A stretch of 64,000 bases of DNA from Stutzerimonas stutzeri (lineage in GTDB: Bacteria > Pseudomonadota > Gammaproteobacteria > Pseudomonadales > Pseudomonadaceae): the NCBI RefSeq assembly GCF_000952685.1, contig NZ_JYHV01000011.1:365019-429018 (forward strand). Direction: 5' to 3'. This document shows positions 9,699-19,198 of the stretch, piece after piece. The position numbers were made by a program, and so were the translations under genes. Numbering within the stretch: position 1 is the first letter of the stretch; each line of letters begins with the position of its first letter. The notes under the pieces are model-generated. The model made no database searches. It was not told where the DNA came from and worked only from the letters and a program-made list of their open reading frames with translations.

Positions 9699-10015
9699 TT
9701 GAATGTCTCCTTGAACGATGTAGAGATAATTTGAACGGGCAAATACCCCGAACGGTGACTGTGTGCAAGGAGTTAGGAGTCGTAGCAATGATCGGATCGA
9801 AATCTAAACATGTAGCGATTCACGGTGACACATGCAGCAGCAGCCAATGAAAGATACTCCATTTCTGTCGCAATGCGAGCATTATTTTCAGTTTCCGGCC
9901 AAAGCGTCAGAGATGCGACGCAAGGTCCTGAGTCGCGGCCTTTGAACCCGCTTCATGGCCTCGGTAAGATGCGCACCTTATCTAAACGCCCACCAGCCAA
10001 ATCAGGACGCCCGCC
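9699..10015. other. divergent control region of the cold-shock gene and dcd
   Basis: 317 bases without a supported gene. The left part should hold the leader and promoter of the cold-shock gene; the right part the promoter of dcd. No confident -35/-10 pair or operator was found by eye. Confidence 0.45.
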
Positions 10016-10582
10016 ATGAGCATCAAATCGGACAAGTGGATTCGCCGGATGGCCCAGGAGCACGGCATGATCGAGCCCTACGTCGAGCGTCAGATGCGCG
10101 GCGAGGGCAGCGAGCGCCTGATCTCCTATGGCGTGTCCAGCTATGGCTACGACGTACGCTGCGCCGACGAATTCAAGATTTTCACCAACATCAATTCGGC
10201 AATTGTCGACCCGAAAAACTTCGACGAGAAGAGCTTCGTGGACATCAAGAGCGACGTCTGCATCATTCCGCCGAACTCGTTCGCGCTGGCCCGCACCGTC
10301 GAGTATTTCCGTATTCCGCGCAACGTGCTGACCATCTGCTTGGGGAAAAGCACCTACGCCCGCTGCGGCATCATCGTCAACGTGACGCCGTTGGAACCCG
10401 AGTGGGAAGGGCATGTCACCCTGGAGTTTTCCAATACCACCACGCTGCCGGCAAAGATCTATGCCAACGAGGGCGTAGCGCAGATGCTATTTCTGGAGTC
10501 GGATGAAGAATGCGAGACGTCCTACCGCGATCGCGGTGGCAAATATCAGGGTCAACGAGGCGTGACGCTGCCCAAGGCGTAA
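10016..10582 (+). CDS. dcd: dCTP deaminase
   Basis: 188 residues, the family length. The conserved [11 protein letters not shown] near the N terminus and the core [25 protein letters not shown] segments are present, including the catalytic Glu in the EPEWEG region. The enzyme deaminates dCTP to dUTP, feeding dTMP synthesis. Monofunctional rather than the fused dCTP deaminase/dUTPase, judging by length. Followed by a clear terminator. Confidence 0.96.
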   Translation: MSIKSDKWIRRMAQEHGMIEPYVERQMRGEGSERLISYGVSSYGYDVRCADEFKIFTNINSAIVDPKNFDEKSFVDIKSDVCIIPPNSFALARTVEYFRIPRNVLTICLGKSTYARCGIIVNVTPLEPEWEGHVTLEFSNTTTLPAKIYANEGVAQMLFLESDEECETSYRDRGGKYQGQRGVTLPKA

Positions 10583-10613
10583 GCCGTTCGGGATGCTCTG
10601 ATTCCTTCTTAAG

Positions 10614-10649
10614 AATGCGGATGGTAGCTGTTGCTGCCATCCGCATTTT
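10614..10649 (+). terminator. terminator after dcd
   Basis: A 15-base arm, aatgcggatggtagc, pairs with gctgccatccgcatt (one G-T pair) over a four-base loop and ends in T's, 31 bases after the dcd stop. It may also serve the convergent SDR gene. Confidence 0.85.
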
Positions 10650-10681
10650 CATTCCAGGGCTGGCTCGTCACGCCCCGTTCA

Positions 10682-11365
10682 TCACCAAGGCAGCGCTTCG
10701 CCTTGGTAGTCGATGAAGCGGTGGCCGCGTTGTCCGGCTGCGCGCTTGACCTGCTCGACCATGCCGCGGCAGCTGGTTTCGATGTCCAGCGGCGCTTCCG
10801 CCCCGCCCATATCGGTCTTCACCCATCCCGGATGCATAGAAAGCACCGTAAGACACGTATCTTCGCCAAGCTCTGCAACGAAGGTTCGGGTCAGGTGGTT
10901 GAGTGCCGCCTTGCTCGCACCGTAGAGCGGCATCCCCATTCCAGGACCGGTTTCAACGCTGCCCATGATCGAACTCATGAATGTAATGACGCCCATGCGC
11001 GGGTCGACCAGGGCGCGCATGCGCTGGGCCAGTCGCACCGGCGCGATCGCGTTGGTCACAAACAGCCGGCGGACGTCTTCGTCAGTGGCGGTATCGGCCG
11101 AAAGCGTGCGGGAGCCCGAGATGCCTGCGTTGATATAGAGCACGTCCAGTGTGATGCCGGACAATCGTTGGGCGAGGGCGTCGACGCTGGCCGCATCGTC
11201 GATATCCAGCGTTTCGATACGAATATCCTCGACGGCCTTCAGCTCTTCTGCGCGCTGTGGATCACGAACGGTTGCAATCACCTGCCATCCGTCGCGGGAG
11301 AACTGTTCCACCAGGCCCAGGCCGAGGCCGCGTGATGCACCGATGATCAGGACTGTATTGGGCAT
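10682..11365 (-). CDS. short-chain dehydrogenase/reductase
   Basis: 227 residues. The NAD(P)-binding turn IGASRGLGLGL is near residue 8, the strand motif YINAGI sits near 80, and the catalytic Ser and Tyr-x3-Lys are seen as SSIMGS and YGASKAAL. It is therefore a classical SDR with an intact active site. The substrate cannot be told; the length and C-terminal HPGWVKTDMGG resemble the C-factor-like SDR group. Transcribed alone toward the dcd terminator. Confidence 0.85.
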   Translation of the reverse strand: MPNTVLIIGASRGLGLGLVEQFSRDGWQVIATVRDPQRAEELKAVEDIRIETLDIDDAASVDALAQRLSGITLDVLYINAGISGSRTLSADTATDEDVRRLFVTNAIAPVRLAQRMRALVDPRMGVITFMSSIMGSVETGPGMGMPLYGASKAALNHLTRTFVAELGEDTCLTVLSMHPGWVKTDMGGAEAPLDIETSCRGMVEQVKRAAGQRGHRFIDYQGEALPW

Positions 11366-11464
11366 GGGAAAGCTCCAAAATAGGACGGGCTAGCAAGCAT
11401 AGCTGATGTCGCCACTGCGTTCGTCCGTGCGGCCCGCCTGGCTCGTATCGCTATCTCCTGAAAC

Positions 11465-11499
11465 GAAAATGCCCGCATCACTGTGATGCGGGCATTTTC
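11465..11499 (-). terminator. terminator after sodB
   Basis: Perfect 16-base inverted repeat (gaaaatgcccgcatca / tgatgcgggcattttc) with a three-base loop, downstream of the leftward sodB gene; the T-run faces the minus-strand direction. Confidence 0.85.
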
Positions 11500-11549
11500 G
11501 TTGCGAGCAGCATGGGCCGGGCGGGCCGTCCCATACTGCAGTCTGGGGC

Positions 11550-12131
11550 TCAGCCCGCGAAGTTTTTCGCGACGAAGTCCCAGTTGACGATGTTCCAGAA
11601 CGCTTCGACGAACTTCGGACGCGCGTTGCGGTAGTCGATGTAATAGGCGTGTTCCCAGACATCGCAGGTCAGCAGCGGCTTGTCGCCAGCGGTCATTGGG
11701 TTGCCGGCACCGATGGTGCTCGCCAGGCCGAGGCTGCCGTCGGACTTCTTCACCAGCCAGGCCCAGCCGGAACCGAAGGTGCCGATGGCGGTTTTGGTGA
11801 ACTCTTCCTTGAACTTGTCGAAAGAGCCGAAGGAGGCGTTGATGGCATCAGCCAGAGCGCCGGTCGGCTGGCCACCGGCGTTCGGCGCCATGCAGTTCCA
11901 GAAGAAGGTGTGGTTCCAGACCTGAGCGGCATTGTTGAAGATGCCACCAGATGAGGTCTTGATGATGGTTTCCAGATCCTTGCCTTCGAACTCGGTGCCT
12001 GGGATCAGGTTGTTCAGGTTGGTCACGTAGGCCTGGTGATGCTTGCCGTGGTGATATTCGAAGGTCTCGGCGGAAATGTGCGGCTCGAGGGCGGTTTTTT
12101 CAAACGGAAGCGGCGGCAATTCGAAAGCCAT
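11550..12131 (-). CDS. sodB: iron superoxide dismutase
   Basis: 193 residues, typical of bacterial FeSOD. The start [12 protein letters not shown] is the family N terminus. Metal ligands are visible: His in the [10 protein letters not shown] segment, His in [11 protein letters not shown], and the Asp and second His of the signature DVWEHAYY. The Gln in NNAAQVWNH is the Fe-type second-sphere residue. It converts superoxide to peroxide and oxygen in the cytoplasm. The frame extends 51 codons upstream but those residues are unrelated to the family. In related bacteria sodB is repressed by iron shortage through small RNAs; no such site was identified here. Confidence 0.96.
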   Translation of the reverse strand: MAFELPPLPFEKTALEPHISAETFEYHHGKHHQAYVTNLNNLIPGTEFEGKDLETIIKTSSGGIFNNAAQVWNHTFFWNCMAPNAGGQPTGALADAINASFGSFDKFKEEFTKTAIGTFGSGWAWLVKKSDGSLGLASTIGAGNPMTAGDKPLLTCDVWEHAYYIDYRNARPKFVEAFWNIVNWDFVAKNFAG

Positions 12132-12492
12132 GGTGTATCTCCTGCTCAGGTGTCGAGAATAGATGCGGCTCGGAAGGAGGCAGTCTGCGCTGGCTACCAG
12201 CGCCTCGCGGAACGGAGAAACTACTGCACCGATGTTCGTCCGTTTGCGCCTGTCTTTCCCTTCGCCAGCTACATGCGTGCGCATTCTTTCGGCCGTTCAC
12301 GGGCGGCCGTAATAGCGGACTGAAGCGTTCCACTTCATGCCCGCGAACCAAGGATCATAGCACCCACCCTGAGGCAAAACCACGCGCCAACTGTGTGGGA
12401 AAGCGGAGGCCAGAGCCACTTGGTTGAGGCTTATGCGGGCTTGTTGCTGCTTGAAGCCCTCTGCGTGGACCGCTGATAGAAGCCGGTGTTCC
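12132..12492. other. intergenic stretch upstream of sodB
   Basis: 361 bases between two leftward genes. It holds the sodB promoter region. A 69-codon open frame (12297-12506) overlaps the end of argO, lacks a ribosome site and is not called as a gene. Confidence 0.45.
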
Positions 12493-13095
12493 TCAGGCGA
12501 GAACAACCAGCTGCGCGGCGACGAAAAACATCATTCCCGCCACACCCAGATCGATTAGCCGCCAGGTCAGCGGTCGTGCGAGCCACGGCGCAAGCCACGC
12601 GCCGCCAAGGGCGAGCAGCAGAAACCACACAGTAGATGCGCTCGCGGCGCCGAGCGTATAGGCGCCTGGCTCGGGTTGTTGAGCACCGAGCGAGCCAATC
12701 AGCAACACCGTGTCGAGGTAGACGTGTGGGTTGAGCAGGGTGACGGCCAGCGCGGCGAGCAGAACGTTCTGCAGCGATCGCGGCCGACGCTGGGCATCCT
12801 GCTGCAAAGCGTGCGGGCGTGCCGCGCGATGCAATGCCATTGCGCCGTAAAACAGTAGGAAAATCACGCCTCCCCAACGCGTGATCTGCAGCAGCAAGGG
12901 GCTTTGCGCCAGCAGCGCCGCGAGCCCGAAAACCCCCATGCTAACCAGCAGAATATCGCAGAGGATACAAAGGGCCGCGACAGACAGATGGTGTTCCCGG
13001 CGCAAGCTCTGCGCCAGTACGAACGCATTCTGGGCGCCGATGGCGATGATCAGGCCTGCCGTGACCAGTAAACCGTTGAAGTAGCTCTGCCACAT
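12493..13095 (-). CDS. argO: LysE/ArgO-family amino-acid exporter
   Basis: 200 residues with six hydrophobic segments, the LysE-superfamily architecture. Family motifs are visible: GAQNAFVLAQSLRREH after helix 1 and TLLNPHVYLDTVLL in the fourth. ArgO exports arginine and its toxic analogue canavanine; LysE exports lysine and arginine. The ATG at 13095 has AGGCAG nine bases upstream and is preferred to the in-frame start six codons earlier. It is divergent from an ArgP-type LysR regulator, the classic exporter/regulator pair, which supports the ArgO assignment. Confidence 0.87.
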   Translation of the reverse strand: MWQSYFNGLLVTAGLIIAIGAQNAFVLAQSLRREHHLSVAALCILCDILLVSMGVFGLAALLAQSPLLLQITRWGGVIFLLFYGAMALHRAARPHALQQDAQRRPRSLQNVLLAALAVTLLNPHVYLDTVLLIGSLGAQQPEPGAYTLGAASASTVWFLLLALGGAWLAPWLARPLTWRLIDLGVAGMMFFVAAQLVVLA

Positions 13096-13162
13096 AACGC
13101 TCTGCCTTTGCATTGAGAGAATGCTCGCAGTCTCCGTGGAGTAGGATTATAAGGAAAACGAA

Positions 13163-13179
13163 ATATGGTAATGACATAT
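13163..13179. promoter_or_regulatory. candidate ArgP operator (ATATG-N7-CATAT)
   Basis: A perfect five-base inverted repeat with seven-base spacer lies in the argO-argP gap, directly upstream of the argP ribosome site (aagga at 13180-13184). The dyad shape suits LysR-type binding. It overlaps where argP transcription or translation would start, which would suit autoregulation. Inferred; no binding data. Confidence 0.4.
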
Positions 13180-13190
13180 AAGGAATGCTA

Positions 13191-14078
13191 ATGCTCGATT
13201 ACAAGCTCTTGACTGCTTTGGCAGCGGTGGTCGAGCAGGCCGGATTCGATCGAGCTGCTCAGGCGCTGGGGCTGTCGCAGTCGGCGGTGTCGCAACGCAT
13301 CAAGCTGCTGGAGGCACGACTCGGGCTACCGGTCCTGCTGCGCGCGTCGCCACCCCAGCCGACCGAGATTGGTCGTCGGCTCCTCAATCATGTGCAGCAG
13401 GTGCGGTTGCTGGAGCGTGATCTTCAGGGCCAGGTGCCGGCGCTGGCGGAAGGCCGATTGCCCGAGCGGCTGCGCATCGCCCTCAATGCCGACAGCCTCT
13501 CGACTTGGTGGGCTGATGCGGTGGCACCGTTCTGTACGACGCACGGCGTGGTGCTCGACCATGTATTGGAGGACCAGGACGTGGGCCTCAAGCGTATGCG
13601 AGCGGGGGAGGTGGCGGCTTGCGTATGCGCGGTGGAGCGGCCCCTGGCGGGGGCTCGCAGTCAGTTTCTCGGAGCCATGCGCTATCGCGCATTGGCCAGT
13701 CCGGCATTCGTTGCCCGACATCTTGGGGATGGCGCGTCGGCAGACGCATTACTGCGGGCACCGGCGATCGTGTTCGGCCCCGATGATCAATTGCAACATC
13801 GCTATCTGGCTTCGCTGGGGCTGGTCGGTGCCTTCAGCCATCACCTGTGCCCGTCATCCGAGGGCTTCGTGCGCTTGCTCAAGAGCGATCTCGGCTGGGG
13901 GCTGGTGCCTGAACTTCAGGTGCGTGGGGAACTCGCCAGCGGCGTGTTGGTCGATGTGTTCCGGGGTATGCCCATCGACGTGCCGCTTTACTGGCACCAC
14001 TGGCGCAATGGCGGTGCATTGCTCGCCGAACTCACGCAGCAGCTGACACGCTCGGTGAGGCAATGGCTGGTGGATTGA
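13191..14078 (+). CDS. argP: ArgP (IciA)-type LysR regulator
   Basis: 295 residues. The N-terminal winged helix-turn-helix contains LTALAAVVEQAGFDRAAQALGLS, the form typical of ArgP, followed by the LysR linker and an effector domain to the C terminus. ArgP senses arginine or lysine and activates the exporter gene argO. The ATG at 13191 is preferred over the in-frame ATG at 13185 because AAGGA sits six bases before it and immediately abuts the other. Divergent from argO with about 95 bases between. It converges with the small gene at 14085, only six bases away. Confidence 0.87.
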   Translation: MLDYKLLTALAAVVEQAGFDRAAQALGLSQSAVSQRIKLLEARLGLPVLLRASPPQPTEIGRRLLNHVQQVRLLERDLQGQVPALAEGRLPERLRIALNADSLSTWWADAVAPFCTTHGVVLDHVLEDQDVGLKRMRAGEVAACVCAVERPLAGARSQFLGAMRYRALASPAFVARHLGDGASADALLRAPAIVFGPDDQLQHRYLASLGLVGAFSHHLCPSSEGFVRLLKSDLGWGLVPELQVRGELASGVLVDVFRGMPIDVPLYWHHWRNGGALLAELTQQLTRSVRQWLVD

Positions 14079-14084
14079 CGGGGT

Positions 14085-14366
14085 TCAGCTCACGACACGC
14101 TGGCCACGATAGATGCGCACCGACGGCTCATGTCGCCCATGGCTCCCGGGAGGTGAAGGCTTCGTCACAACGGGTGGAGGCATATCACTGTAGGTCGCCA
14201 GCTGCTTGCCGAGATCGCGAGTCGTTTCGTCACTGGAGCAAAGACAGGCGGTCAACATCGCCTGGATCACGTCGGGTTGGCTCAGGCGGATATCCAGTTG
14301 CTGTTCCTCGCGCAACCGACGTCGCAGATGTTGCATGCAATCCAGCACAGGCTTGTTGAACTCCAT
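14085..14366 (-). CDS. small hypothetical protein
   Basis: 93 residues from ATG 14366, chosen because AGGAGAA lies eight to ten bases upstream; the longer frame has no such site. The first half looks like two amphipathic helices (residues 5-60, rich in Leu, Arg and Gln); the second half is Pro/Ser/Arg-rich and probably disordered. Two adjacent-type cysteines occur (ACLC). I do not recognise the family. Its tail-to-tail position with argP is tight but on opposite strands, so no functional link follows. Confidence 0.55.
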   Translation of the reverse strand: MEFNKPVLDCMQHLRRRLREEQQLDIRLSQPDVIQAMLTACLCSSDETTRDLGKQLATYSDMPPPVVTKPSPPGSHGRHEPSVRIYRGQRVVS

Positions 14367-14736
14367 GATGATTCGTTCTCCTGATCGTGCCGTCGTCCGG
14401 ATCCTTGGCCCGACATCCGTGTCGGAAAGCGCTATCCGCTGGCATGGCTGACGAAGCAACAGGCGTACCAGTTCTCGATTTTGCCGCCGTGACATGGACG
14501 GAATTTTGCCGAGGCCAGGCGTGGCTGGGCTTATGCAACGGTTGAATCGTTGCCGGAAGCACGACGTGCCGGCGCTCTCGAACCACCCGCTGCGCCTGGA
14601 CTGCACGATCTTGAGCCGTCGCAGCGTGATACGCCTGTTGACGGTGCAACTTATGGCAAACGATGCCGCTGAAGTGACTCGGTTGAATCGTTATACTGCG
14701 CGTTGTTTCTTGCTTCGCGCCACTTAAAGGTACTCC
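14367..14736. other. divergent intergenic region; likely promoter near its right end
   Basis: 370 bases with no supported gene. TATACT at 14692-14697, 40 bases before the ATG of the coiled-coil gene, is a near-consensus -10; the matching -35 (CTGAAG at 14669-14674) is weak. The rest shows no clear structure. Confidence 0.4.
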
Positions 14737-15669
14737 ATGCGCAACGATGCTCACGATGAACTGGACCACGTACCCAGCCTGACCGCCGGCCGTGACCGCA
14801 ACCCCTATCCTGCGCCGGAGTTCGAGCCGATCAGCAAGCCCGTTGAGCGCGACCCGGACGACACGCGGCCGAGGCAAAAGCGTCGTGCGGTCAGCACCGC
14901 TCCGCTGTGGATCATGATCGTCGCGCTGTTCGCCTCGCTGGTAGCGCTGGGCTGGTGGAACCAGCAGCAGGTCTCCAGGCTCGAGGCGCAGCTGGTGGCC
15001 ACCCAGGAGAGCTTTGCGCGTATCAGTGAAGACGCCACCGGCCGGCTGCAAGATATTTCTGGGAAGATCGTTGCGACGGAATCCAACGTCACCACCGAAG
15101 GCGAGGCTTTAAAACTGCGGATCAAACAGCTGGAAAAGCAGGCACTGGATCTGGCTGAGCAGCAGCGAGCGATCACTACCCAGCAGCAGAGCCTGACCGG
15201 CAAACAGAGCAATCAGGATCAACGCCTGGACGAGCAGGGGATACGCATTGAACGTGTCGCCACTGACGTGCGCGGCCATCAATCCACCACCGCAACGCTA
15301 ACCGAAACCATCAAGAGCCTCGCCAGTGAGCAGGCGGCGCTCAAGTCGTCGGTAGCGAGGCTGAAAGGTTCGGTGGATGACTTGAGCACGCTAACCGCCC
15401 AAGTCGGTGGGTTGGAGAAGCTTCCCGCTCGGGTCGAGGGGCTGAGCAAGGATATCGCCGCGCTGAAGCAGCAAGGCGGCGACAGCCAGGCCATCAGCCG
15501 GCTCGAGCAGGATGTGCTGGTTCTGCGCAGCGAACTGGATAACCGGCCAGCAGCCAAGCCTGGTGTCAATACGTCGGAGTTCGATTCGTTCCGCGCTCAG
15601 GTGACCCGCACCATCAATGGCTTGCAAGGCCAGATCGCCAATCTGCAGCAGCAGATCGACCAGCGCTAA
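14737..15669 (+). CDS. single-pass membrane protein with long coiled coil
   Basis: 310 residues. Residues 1-55 are charged and cytoplasmic-looking (Arg/Lys/Asp/Pro-rich), a single hydrophobic helix spans about 57-75 (APLWIMIVALFASLVALGWW), and the remainder to the end is a heptad-rich coiled coil full of Gln, Leu and Glu. The layout predicts an inner-membrane anchor with a long periplasmic rod. No catalytic motif is visible. Similar proteins are common in Pseudomonas as conserved hypotheticals. It stands alone; the next gene converges on it. Topology is inferred from the positive-inside pattern. Confidence 0.7.
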   Translation: MRNDAHDELDHVPSLTAGRDRNPYPAPEFEPISKPVERDPDDTRPRQKRRAVSTAPLWIMIVALFASLVALGWWNQQQVSRLEAQLVATQESFARISEDATGRLQDISGKIVATESNVTTEGEALKLRIKQLEKQALDLAEQQRAITTQQQSLTGKQSNQDQRLDEQGIRIERVATDVRGHQSTTATLTETIKSLASEQAALKSSVARLKGSVDDLSTLTAQVGGLEKLPARVEGLSKDIAALKQQGGDSQAISRLEQDVLVLRSELDNRPAAKPGVNTSEFDSFRAQVTRTINGLQGQIANLQQQIDQR

Positions 15670-15677
15670 CGTGAGGC

Positions 15678-15708
15678 AAAAAAAAAGCCGCTGTGCATGA
15701 GCAGCGGC
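15678..15708 (-). terminator. terminator after the autotransporter esterase gene
   Basis: Stem gccgctg / cagcggc with an eight-base loop; on the minus strand it is followed by nine T's (15686-15678). It lies 31 bases after the stop of the leftward esterase gene. Confidence 0.88.
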
Positions 15709-15738
15709 CGGGCAAATCAGCCAACGAGGAGTAACGGT

Positions 15739-17679
15739 TTACAGATCCAGCGCCAGTGACACGCCGATTCCCTGGTTGCGGTTGTCATTGCCCTGGTAGT
15801 TGTAATTGGCGCGCAGACTCAGCCCCGTCGTCAGCTGGTGAGCGACGCCCACAGTGAAGCGAGTCTGACTGCCGGTGGGCGTGGCACCTGGCAGCTCGAA
15901 GCTGTTGTTCTCCACGCTGTTCAGCGACATTCGCAAGTCTTCACGCTCGTCATCTTTTCGTTCCACTTCGCGGGCCACTTCGGCAAACAGGCGGGTGCGC
16001 TGCGTGAGGGCATAATTGCCGAACAGGCCGACCGATAGGCGCAGCGACTCGAGCTCCTGGTCCTCGTAACTCAGGGCCGTCGAGCTGGCGCCTTTCTCGC
16101 TGTAACCATCCACTTCGACTTTCTGATAGCTGGCGCCGACAAATGGACCGAACTGCAGCGGATCGCCGATGTGCATTAGATTGAAGCCGGTCTTGGCCGA
16201 CGCGCCCCAGAGCACGCCTTCGGTACTGCCTTTCTCGGAACGTTCCGCTATCCCCAAGGCAAAGGTGCGCTTCAGGTCGTCGTAATCCAGATATCCGGCG
16301 CTGACGTTGAAATCCGCGAAGAATCGGTCCTGCTGATAGCCGGCGAATGCACTGGCCAGATAGCTGCGCATGGCGTAATCCGAATCGTCTTCGCCGAGGT
16401 TTAGCGTGTTTTGCGCCAGCCCCAGGCTGAGCCCCGCCAGCCAGCTGTCGTTGACCCGGTTGGTCACGCCGACTGCCAGGGTCGGGCTGTCGCCGTCTCC
16501 GCCGCCAAAACCGTCGTACTCCGGCCGGTTGTAACCGCCCTGGACGAAGGTGCGCCACGACCCGATCGATTGCCAGTTACCGCGTTGCGCAGCCAGTTCG
16601 TTATCCAGCATTTGCAGGTGATTGCGTAAAGCCGAGCGGCCCATTTCCGGCAGCAGCGACACCTCTGCAGGCGCGGACAGAATCGAATAGATGTAGTCGG
16701 CGCCGATCTGGTGAACCGCGGTGGTCGGATGCACGCCATCGTTGAACAGCAGGCGGCTCGGGTCGGCGTTGAGGTTGGTGTTGTTGACCGGGTCCGTAAG
16801 ACCGTAGGTCGGGTCGCTCGCGCAGCCGTCGCCACTGAAGCAGACTGCGGTCTGATCGATCGTCGCATCAAAGCCGAAACGGGCGAGGTCGGCCCTCACT
16901 TCCGAGAGCAGCAGGCGGTTGTTCAGCAGCACGTAGTTACCACCTTGAGCCTGAAGCCCGGCCGCGAGTTCGGCATTGAAGCTGTCGCTCAGGCCGTTCA
17001 GCAGGCTGCCCAAGCCCGGCAGGCTGTTACCCAGCGGTGTATTGCCGACATCTGGAAGGTCGGAGATGACGATATAACGGGCGCCGGCAGCCTGTAGGGC
17101 GCCGACGGCGGCTATCATGTTGGCGGCTGCCTGTGCCATCGTGACCGGATAGCCATTCTGGACCAGTTGGAAAATGTCGTTGGCGCCGCCATTGAGGTAG
17201 TACAGCCCGTTCGGGTCGACCTGCGGATTGTCCACCAGATAGCCCAGGCGGCGGCGAGGAGGCAGCCCAGCAGCGGCAACTGTCGAGAAGCCGACAAGCG
17301 AATCGAGAATCTGATCCGAACGGTAACCCCCTACCGCATAGTTGGTACCGTCCGGGTTACCGGTCAGAAGGGCGGGCAGCAACGGCGTCGATGGCAAGGA
17401 CTGCAGACCCAGGCGGTTGGCGAGTAGCTGAGTAGCAACCCGGCCGGCATATTCGCTGTTGTCTGCCGTGTAATCGGGGCCGGTGCGGTTGGTGAAACGC
17501 AGACCGCCTGTCGGATTTCCGCCCAGCAGCGGGCTACCTGCATCTGGGAAGTTGCCAGCGTCGCTGAGGGAGTCCCCAAAATTGACGAACTGGCTGTACG
17601 GGCTGGTTTGCGCCTGGGCTGCAATGGACGTCCCGGCCAGCAAAATAGCGAGAGCAAGGGGTTTGAGGGTGTTCTGCAC
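15739..17679 (-). CDS. estA: autotransporter GDSL esterase (EstA/EstP type)
   Basis: 646 residues. A signal peptide ends near AAQAQ at 24. The passenger is a GDSL-family lipase/esterase: block I FGDSLSDAGNF with nucleophile Ser37, the block III Asn in GGANDIF, and the catalytic Asp/His in FNDGVHPTTAVHQ. From about 370 onward the protein is a 12-strand autotransporter beta-barrel (LAVGVTNRVNDSWLAG, AFAGYQQDRFF and similar alternating strands). In P. aeruginosa EstA of this design sits in the outer membrane with its esterase domain outside and affects rhamnolipid production, motility and biofilm. The last residue is Leu (LALDL) rather than the more usual terminal aromatic. Monocistronic, with its own terminator. 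Confidence 0.93.
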   Translation of the reverse strand: MQNTLKPLALAILLAGTSIAAQAQTSPYSQFVNFGDSLSDAGNFPDAGSPLLGGNPTGGLRFTNRTGPDYTADNSEYAGRVATQLLANRLGLQSLPSTPLLPALLTGNPDGTNYAVGGYRSDQILDSLVGFSTVAAAGLPPRRRLGYLVDNPQVDPNGLYYLNGGANDIFQLVQNGYPVTMAQAAANMIAAVGALQAAGARYIVISDLPDVGNTPLGNSLPGLGSLLNGLSDSFNAELAAGLQAQGGNYVLLNNRLLLSEVRADLARFGFDATIDQTAVCFSGDGCASDPTYGLTDPVNNTNLNADPSRLLFNDGVHPTTAVHQIGADYIYSILSAPAEVSLLPEMGRSALRNHLQMLDNELAAQRGNWQSIGSWRTFVQGGYNRPEYDGFGGGDGDSPTLAVGVTNRVNDSWLAGLSLGLAQNTLNLGEDDSDYAMRSYLASAFAGYQQDRFFADFNVSAGYLDYDDLKRTFALGIAERSEKGSTEGVLWGASAKTGFNLMHIGDPLQFGPFVGASYQKVEVDGYSEKGASSTALSYEDQELESLRLSVGLFGNYALTQRTRLFAEVAREVERKDDEREDLRMSLNSVENNSFELPGATPTGSQTRFTVGVAHQLTTGLSLRANYNYQGNDNRNQGIGVSLALDL

Positions 17680-18010
17680 GGAGGCAACTCCTAGTTATTT
17701 TTATTGGCAGTCGGGAGGCTTATAGCTCCGTAACCCAAACTAATCCCGACAGTTATTCGACATAAGCGCTCTAAAGCGTCATTTTTTTCGCAGCGGCCTT
17801 GTCCCTCTTAAGGAGTACTGGGCTCTGCGTCCGCGATTGGTTGGGCTTGTGCGGATAGAACTTCATAGTCCGCTCTCTGGTATTGGCGATGTCGGCCGTT
17901 AACTGGGTGAGCAACCCGGGCCGCGCACGGTGATATCGAAGTGATATCATTGCCGACGGCTAATGCCCAGGCGTGGCTGGCCTTAACAACCTCCATTCGG
18001 TGATTCTGAA
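17680..18010. other. divergent control region of estA and the diguanylate cyclase gene
   Basis: 331 bases, no gene. Two copies of GTGATATC lie at 17930-17937 and 17941-17948, and a seven-base inverted repeat (GTCGGGA / TCCCGAC) at 17710-17750 lies in the estA leader. Neither matches an operator that I can name. Confidence 0.45.
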
Positions 18011-19198
18011 ATGCCGTCCTTGATCGACTTGTTGTCGAGCCGCCTGGCGTCCTTGCTGCCCGGTGAGCTCAAGCCCGACGAGTTCATGAAACTGATCGTT
18101 CCTCACCGCCACTCGATGCTGCTGACCCAGCGTCGCGCGACTCTGATCGTCAACCGCGTCAGGCTCTTTGCGTTCCTCTTCGCCGTCTTGACGCCGGTGT
18201 GGGGAATCATCGATCTGATGGTCTTCAGCTACCCGTTGTGGCTCGGTCTGGCAACGTTCCGCCTGCTCGCCTGTGCGGCCTTCGCGTGCCTGCTGCTGTT
18301 CTATCGACCCAGCGGTAATCTGTTCGATGCCTACCGCGCCTTGGCGCTGCTGTTCGCCATCCCCACTGCGTTCTATATCGCTTCGCATACACTGCTTGGC
18401 GGCTATCAGCTCACGCAGCTATCCGCGGTGGTGGCGACAGGCTATGCCTTTCTACCTTTCGTGCTGATGGCTGGGCTGGCGATATTTCCGCTCACCCTGG
18501 TGGAGAATGTTGTCATGGCTTGCGTCTTGCTCCTGGCGCACGCGTTGGCCGGTTATCTATCGTGGGCGACACTGAACTGGCCTTCCTTCGCCGGCGGCTT
18601 CTGGTTGCTGATCTTGATCGCTGCGGTCACGGCACTCGCCAGCCTCAGTCAACTGGCGTTCATGGTCGCGCTGGTACGTCAGGCGATTCGTGATCCGCTC
18701 ACCGGCGTCTTCTCCCGTGGTAGCGGGCAGGAGATCCTCCAGCTGCAATGGGATACCGCGCGACGCCACGACACCGGTCTTGCCGTTGCCTTCATCGATC
18801 TCGACCATTTCAAGTCGATCAACGACACCTTTGGTCACGAAGCCGGGGATCTCATGCTGCGTGACTGCACCCAACACATGCTGGCCAGCCTGCGCAGCAC
18901 CGACACCTTGCTGCGTTGGGGCGGTGAAGAGTTCGTTGTGATCATGCCTGACACCGATCTGGAACACGCTCGCCTAGCGCTCGTTCGCATGGTTCGCAAC
19001 GGTCTCGGAATGCGGCCTGACGGCAATGCCCTGACGGCCAGTATTGGCCTGGCCGAGCGCTGCGTCGATTTCGCCGAAAGTGCCCGAGAGCTGCTCGACA
19101 TCGCCGACAAGCGGATGTACCGAGCGAAAACCACAGGCCGCAACCGGCTCTGCTCCGGGACGGATGGCGTGGATGAATCCGAGTTGCCGTTTTCTTAG
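18011..19198 (+). CDS. membrane-bound GGDEF diguanylate cyclase
   Basis: 395 residues. The first 220 contain about six hydrophobic helices, a MASE-like sensing region. The GGDEF domain begins at [13 protein letters not shown] (about 228) and has the active-site form GGEEF preceded by RSTD, an intact I-site for product inhibition, and [19 protein letters not shown]. It should make cyclic di-GMP from two GTP at the inner membrane. No EAL domain. The stop overlaps that of the convergent pncB by a few bases. The stimulus sensed is unknown. Confidence 0.9.
   Translation: MPSLIDLLSSRLASLLPGELKPDEFMKLIVPHRHSMLLTQRRATLIVNRVRLFAFLFAVLTPVWGIIDLMVFSYPLWLGLATFRLLACAAFACLLLFYRPSGNLFDAYRALALLFAIPTAFYIASHTLLGGYQLTQLSAVVATGYAFLPFVLMAGLAIFPLTLVENVVMACVLLLAHALAGYLSWATLNWPSFAGGFWLLILIAAVTALASLSQLAFMVALVRQAIRDPLTGVFSRGSGQEILQLQWDTARRHDTGLAVAFIDLDHFKSINDTFGHEAGDLMLRDCTQHMLASLRSTDTLLRWGGEEFVVIMPDTDLEHARLALVRMVRNGLGMRPDGNALTASIGLAERCVDFAESARELLDIADKRMYRAKTTGRNRLCSGTDGVDESELPFS

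Noticed and set aside
10416..10652. Leftward frames over dcd and its terminator
   Set aside because: These are antisense shadows of the well-supported dcd gene.
12297..12506. 69-codon frame upstream of sodB
   Set aside because: Overlaps the end of argO, lacks a ribosome site and shows no recognisable pattern.
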